Shown: piece by piece, positions 60,047-64,000 of the stretch
Position numbering within the stretch: position 1 is the stretch's first letter
How the letters are laid out: each line of letters opens with the position of its first letter
NCBI RefSeq assembly: GCF_001403875.1
Contig: NZ_LN884299.1
Coordinates: 3,198,546 to 3,262,545, forward strand
DNA: 64,000 bases
Direction of reading: 5' to 3'
Origin: Paenibacillus ihumii
GTDB lineage: Bacteria; Bacillota; Bacilli; Paenibacillales; Paenibacillaceae
Program-made: the position numbers and the translations under genes
Notes under the pieces: model-generated
What the model was told of the DNA's origin: nothing
The model's input: only the letters and a program-made list of their open reading frames with translations
Databases searched by the model: none

Positions 60047-60359
60047 CTATGTAAGTCTAATTAAACCTTATTCTCTTACTCTGCCTTACGGTCATTGCCA
60101 TCGTTCTCCGCGTTATTCAAATGACGTTATACGGGGCAATGCGCGATATGGGCTTAAACGACCATACAGCTTCGATAGGACGTTTCGAACGGCAGTTGTA
60201 CTGTTTAATCTATCGCTCAAACTATATAGTTATAGCAAAAATATTTTTGAGCTGCCCTTCTTCTATGCCAATGCAAAAACCGCAACCCATACATAATTAG
60301 GGTTACGGCAGGAGAATAAGGGGATAACGGGGAGATGAAATTATGAACTGGTCCGAACT

Positions 60360-60510
60360 TCGATGCTCCGCGATCCGTCATTTCGTAATTTACGAATTGT
60401 GATCTATGACCGACGATCGATGATCCATGGTCCGCGATCCGCGATTCGTGATCCACGATGCGGCGATCCATGATCCATGATTCATAATCCGCGGTACTCC
60501 GGCCTTCTAG
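60360..60510. repeat. Degenerate GATCC-type repeat tract in the hemAT-prkA gap
   Basis: Many overlapping variants of CGATCCATGATC and GATTCGTGATCC. The gap 59864-60669 holds no convincing gene: the open frames in it are short, lack ribosome sites, or are translations of this repeat. Apart from the 107-bp repeat and a few inverted segments (TTCGTAATTTACGAA at about 60381) I see nothing else. Confidence 0.65.
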
Positions 60511-60669
60511 TACTCTGACTCCGACTCTCTGAATGACTCTCTTTTGAATGACTCCGCTACTCCGCACATATGCATTTTACTTGAAGCAATTGTTCTTGCA
60601 GATCAACCAATCGGCCTCACCTAATTTTGGTCACTGTCGGCCTCGCAATTTTGGCCGCTGAATAGCAAA

Positions 60670-62565
60670 TTAGCGGTTCAGCAGGCTGCCGACATACCGC
60701 AATAATTCATTCGCGCAAACCGGGCAGTAGCCATGCTCATCGATCAGCCTTTTGCTGACCTCGTTGATGCGCTTGAGCTGATTTTCGTCCGGCGTTTTCG
60801 TGGAGGTTGTGATTTTCACAATATCCTTCAGATCGGCGAACAACTTCTTCTCAATCGCTTCCCGCAGCCGGTCATGGTGGTTGTACTCGAATTTCCGGCC
60901 TTTTCGCGAGTAGGCCGAGATCCGGATCAAAATTTCCTCGCGAAACGCTTTTTTTGCATTCTCGGAGATGCCAATCTGCTCTTCAATCGAGCGCATCAGC
61001 CGCTCGTCGGGATCCAGCTCCTCGTCGGTCAGCGGGTCGCGGATTTTGCTCCAGTTGCAGAATGCCTCGATATTATCGAGATAGTTTTCAAACAGCGTCT
61101 TAGCCGATTCCTCGAAAGAGTATACAAATGCCTTCTGCACTTCCTTCTTGGCCAGCTCGTCGAACTCCCTGCGGGCTATGCTAATAAAATTGAGGTAACG
61201 CTCGCGCTCCTCCTTCGTGATAGAGGCGTGCTGATCCAATCCGTCCTTGATCGCCCGAAGAATATCGAGTGCCCCCATGCAGTGCAAATCCTGCTTGATC
61301 AGAGCGCTGGAGATCCGATTGATGACATACCGCGGGTCTACCCCGGACATGCCCTCCTCCAAATATTCGTTCTGCAGCTCCTTCAGATCGGCGTCCTTAT
61401 AGCCTTCAACCTCCTCTCCATCGTATAAACGCATTTTCTTCACAAGATCCACGCCCTGCTTCTTCGTTTCCTTGAGCCGGGTCAATATAGAGAATATCGC
61501 CGCCGAACGAAGCGCATGAGGCGCTATATGCACATGTCTCATATCGCTTTGGCCGATGAGCTTCGCGTAAATTTTCTCCTCCTGTGATACTTTGAGATTA
61601 TAGGGGATCGGCATGACGATCATCCGCGATTGCAGGGCTTCATTTTTTTTATTGGCGATAAATGCCTTGTATTCTGATTCATTCGTATGGGCAATGATCA
61701 TTTCGTCAGCCGAAATTAACGCAAATCGCCCGGCCTTGAAGTTCCCTTCCTGCGTCAACGACAGAAGGTTCCAGAGAAACTTCTCGTCGCATTTCAGCAT
61801 TTCCTGAAACTCCATAATGCCGCGGTTGGCTTTGTTCAGCTCTCCGTCGAACCGGTAAGCGCGGGGATCGGATTCGGAGCCATATTCGGTAATGGTCGAA
61901 AAATCAATACTGCCCGTCAAGTCGGCAATGTCCTGCGATTTGGGATCAGAAGGGCTAAAGGTGCCGATGCCGACCCGATTGTCTTCGGATAGCAGTACCC
62001 GCTCAACGGCCACCCGCTCGATATCGCCGTCATATTCCGTTTTCAGCTTCATCTGGCATACTGGGCATAGATTCCCCTCAATCCGGACGTTCAGCGCCTG
62101 CTCCACCTCAGGGCGAAGCTCATGGGGCACAAGATGGAGCGGATCTTCATGCATAGGGCAGCCGGATATGGCATACACCGCTCCTTTCTCCGTCCGTGAG
62201 AACTTTTCCAGCCCCCTTTTCAAAAGGGTAACCAGCGTAGATTTCCCCCCGCTTACCGGACCCATCAGCAACAGTATCCGTTTACGCACGTCAAGCCGCC
62301 GCGCCGCGGAATGAAAATACTCCTCGACCAGCTTTTCGATCGCCTGATCCAGCCCGAATATTTCCTGCTCAAAAAATTTATACCGCTTTCGCCCGTTCAC
62401 TTCCTCGACCCCGTAAGACTCAATCATTTCATATACCCGGGCATGGGCAGTCATGGCGGGTGAAGGATCCTTGGACAACAGCTCGATATAATCCTTAAAT
62501 GTGCCGCTCCACGCTAAAGAATCGCTTTCCGCACGGTAAGCTGCAATACGCTTGAAAATATCCAT
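60670..62565 (-). CDS. prkA: PrkA, AAA+ serine kinase/protease of sporulation
   Basis: 631 residues from ATG 62565 behind AGGAGG. PrkA AAA+ part with LLMGPVSGGKSTLVTLLKRG (Walker A), CPMHEDPLHLVP and FQEMLKCDEKFLWNLLSLTQ, and the C-terminal kinase-like part (LFADLKDIVKITTS). In Bacillus it acts under sigma-E in the mother cell as a Hanks-unrelated kinase/AAA protease and in many genomes lies beside yhbH and spoVR, which here are 2 kb away on the other strand. Confidence 0.97.
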   Translation of the reverse strand: MDIFKRIAAYRAESDSLAWSGTFKDYIELLSKDPSPAMTAHARVYEMIESYGVEEVNGRKRYKFFEQEIFGLDQAIEKLVEEYFHSAARRLDVRKRILLLMGPVSGGKSTLVTLLKRGLEKFSRTEKGAVYAISGCPMHEDPLHLVPHELRPEVEQALNVRIEGNLCPVCQMKLKTEYDGDIERVAVERVLLSEDNRVGIGTFSPSDPKSQDIADLTGSIDFSTITEYGSESDPRAYRFDGELNKANRGIMEFQEMLKCDEKFLWNLLSLTQEGNFKAGRFALISADEMIIAHTNESEYKAFIANKKNEALQSRMIVMPIPYNLKVSQEEKIYAKLIGQSDMRHVHIAPHALRSAAIFSILTRLKETKKQGVDLVKKMRLYDGEEVEGYKDADLKELQNEYLEEGMSGVDPRYVINRISSALIKQDLHCMGALDILRAIKDGLDQHASITKEERERYLNFISIARREFDELAKKEVQKAFVYSFEESAKTLFENYLDNIEAFCNWSKIRDPLTDEELDPDERLMRSIEEQIGISENAKKAFREEILIRISAYSRKGRKFEYNHHDRLREAIEKKLFADLKDIVKITTSTKTPDENQLKRINEVSKRLIDEHGYCPVCANELLRYVGSLLNR

Positions 62566-62952
62566 GTTCGGTACCTCCTGTACTTCCGCTTGGGGTAAGG
62601 CGCATCCCCGATCGGTGATCCTTGCTGAACTGAATGGAGCCTCCATGTCAAATAAATATTGATTTTTATCGACGCGTTTACTTCGTAAATAACCGCGTTT
62701 AACTGTTTTTTCTTGCTTGGAATAAGAAGACTAGAGTGGAGATGTATCATTCTATTTTTTTAGAAAAGCGTATTACATACCTATGCGGCTGACAGGAAGA
62801 AGTTGACCATTTTCAGCGCCGAAAAATATTCTTATCGGATAAATCAGAATTAAGCAAAGGAAGCATTGCGCTTCCTTCCGGCGCAAATGTTGGGTTATGA
62901 TATAATTTAACCCAGAAGTATTCAGCACAGTTGCAGAAAGGAAGATCGGATC

Positions 62953-63717
62953 ATGGCCGTTCAGCATGAGACCGAATTGTACGCTCCGCTTAAGACGTTC
63001 TTTGAGGCGCGAGGCTATGTCATCCGGAGTGAGGTTCGCCACTGCGACCTCGTCGGCATCCATCCGGATCAGGAGGATCCGCTGATCGTGGAAATGAAGA
63101 AGACATTTAACCTCTCTCTTCTGCTTCAAGGCTTGGAGAGACAGAAGCTCAGCAGCGAGGTGTATTTGGCCGTAGAGCGCAACCGCGCAAAAAAAGGCGC
63201 GCACAACCAGAGATGGAGCGAGCTTTCGCTCTTATGCCGCAAGCTGGGCCTCGGTCTGATCACCGTCACTCACTATAAGACGAAAAGCCCGTTTGTAGAG
63301 GTGTTGTGCTCTCCGGGCGATAAAATACTTCCCCCCGCCCCAAAGGTCGTCAAGACGCGTGCAGCGAGGCTGCTGCATGAATTTCATGAGCGAAGCGGGG
63401 ATTACAATGTCGGGGGAAGCCATGGGAAAAAGCTGGTCACAGCTTACCGCGAGCGGGCGCTGCGCGTCGCGAATGCGCTGCGTGCCGGCGGCATCATGGC
63501 GCCGCGCGAGGTCCGCGACAGCAGCGGAGTAGGCACGGCGGCGGATATTCTGCAGCGCAACTACTACGGCTGGTTCGACCGGGTAGCGCGCGGGCGCTAT
63601 GCTCTAACTCCGGCAGGCGTGAAGGCGCTGCAGGAGTATGCCGCCGTCATCGAGAGCTGGCCAGTGGCGGTTGCCCCAGCGGCGGATAGGGCTGCGCAGC
63701 AGACGGCGAACGATTAG
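62953..63717 (+). CDS. DUF2161-family protein with PD-(D/E)XK nuclease-like fold
   Basis: 254 residues, beginning MAVQHETELYAPLKTFFEAR. The nuclease-like core shows E7, the strand HCDLVGIHPDQED with its aspartate and LIVEMKK with the E-x-K pair. The C-terminal part (about 170-230) is a winged-helix-like domain (RALRVANALRAGGIMAPREV, YALTPAGVKALQEYA). Called a phosphodiesterase in databases; the biological role is unknown. GAAAGGAAG precedes the ATG. Confidence 0.88.
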   Translation: MAVQHETELYAPLKTFFEARGYVIRSEVRHCDLVGIHPDQEDPLIVEMKKTFNLSLLLQGLERQKLSSEVYLAVERNRAKKGAHNQRWSELSLLCRKLGLGLITVTHYKTKSPFVEVLCSPGDKILPPAPKVVKTRAARLLHEFHERSGDYNVGGSHGKKLVTAYRERALRVANALRAGGIMAPREVRDSSGVGTAADILQRNYYGWFDRVARGRYALTPAGVKALQEYAAVIESWPVAVAPAADRAAQQTAND

Positions 63718-63893
63718 AGCAGCGCTGGAGGCAGAGACGGCGACTGCGTGCGCTAGGCCAGGAGGTGCACTACGCGCTCCCTGCGTAAGTATCCGCGCAC
63801 TGCTCACGCGCCTTACACGCTGCCCGCGCACGGACGTATCCCTGCACAGCACCATGCGCGCACACTCCGTGCGGTGTATACGCGACAGCCCTC

Positions 63894-64000
63894 CTACCTA
63901 ATAATGAAAGGTTAAGATTAACGCACTTAATGAAAAGATCACAGATTCCTAACTGACTATTCAACAACTTAACAATTAAAAAATAAACTAAATCCTATTT
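63894..64000. repeat. 107-bp intergenic repeat, copy 2 (reaches the edge)
   Basis: Same element as 59940-60046, in the same orientation, running to the window end and perhaps beyond. It follows a G/C-rich gap (63718-63893) in which I see no gene. Confidence 0.75.

Noticed and set aside
60121..60300. 59-codon plus-strand frame beginning MTLYGAMRDMGLND
   Set aside because: No ribosome site, no recognisable features, and a composition like noncoding sequence.
60217..60567. 116-codon minus-strand frame with repetitive DHESRIADHG
   Set aside because: Translation of the GATCC repeat tract; no ribosome site and low complexity.
1..64000. tRNA, rRNA or CRISPR array
   Set aside because: I saw no cloverleaf-like arms with CCA-type ends, no rRNA-like segments and no regularly spaced direct repeats of 25-40 bp with unique spacers.

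Overview
The window is a chromosomal segment of a spore-forming Gram-positive bacterium of the order Bacillales, most likely Paenibacillus or a close relative. This rests on sporulation genes (yhbH, spoVR, prkA), strong AGGAGG-type ribosome sites with many TTG/GTG starts, and Paenibacillus-like phage proteins. It holds one complete prophage of about 53.2 kb (roughly 3574-56748). The prophage is inserted in yhbH, exactly inside the codons for the metal-binding DxSGS motif. Both ends carry the 7-bp core ATCGATG, and joining them restores a YhbH reading frame of 387 codons.

Host, left side (1-3580): a multi-PAS sensor histidine kinase on the minus strand, cut by the window edge, then the 5' part of yhbH on the plus strand. 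Host, right side (56742-64000): the 3' part of yhbH, spoVR overlapping it by 4 nt, a terminator, a globin-coupled chemotaxis-type sensor (HemAT-like), prkA on the minus strand, and a DUF2161-type nuclease-like gene. Two 107-bp copies of an intergenic repeat lie at 59940 and at the right edge.

Prophage layout. Next to the left attachment site are a large serine recombinase and a small gene (3593-5386). The minus strand from about 28.7 kb down to 5.4 kb is the early region: a Cro-like repressor and an antirepressor, many small genes, an SbcC/Rad50-like ATPase, a RecT annealing protein, a metallo-beta-lactamase-fold protein, an initiator gene with internal iterons, a helicase loader, DnaB, a sliding clamp and a RuvC-like resolvase. 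It continues with a DNA-modification block (a C5 methyltransferase carrying seven internal repeats, a GNAT/Mom-like protein, a helicase-methyltransferase fusion), then dUTPase and an ArpU-type late regulator. A divergent control region with a palindromic operator array (28763-28909) separates this from the CI-like repressor. A short plus-strand block follows (28977-31650), with a LexA-box-associated HTH gene, a lipoprotein and a HicAB toxin-antitoxin pair. The minus strand from about 56.7 to 31.7 kb is the late region: accessory genes near the right attachment site, a Com-like zinc finger, a Tad2-like anti-Thoeris protein, HNH nuclease, terminase, portal, ClpP-like protease, HK97-type capsid, connectors, siphovirus tail genes and a lysis cassette (XhlA, holin, amidase). 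In the excised circle the early strand runs through attP into the late strand.

The most notable points are these. (1) A sporulation operon is split in a way that can be repaired in frame, like the skin and SPbeta systems. (2) The capsid gene ends in CCC-TAA, and a +1 shift there enters the first two strands of a fibronectin-III domain whose remaining strands are encoded by the next gene. (3) The C5 methyltransferase has seven tandem repeats of about 39 residues. (4) The phage carries both a Mom-like and a Com-like gene.
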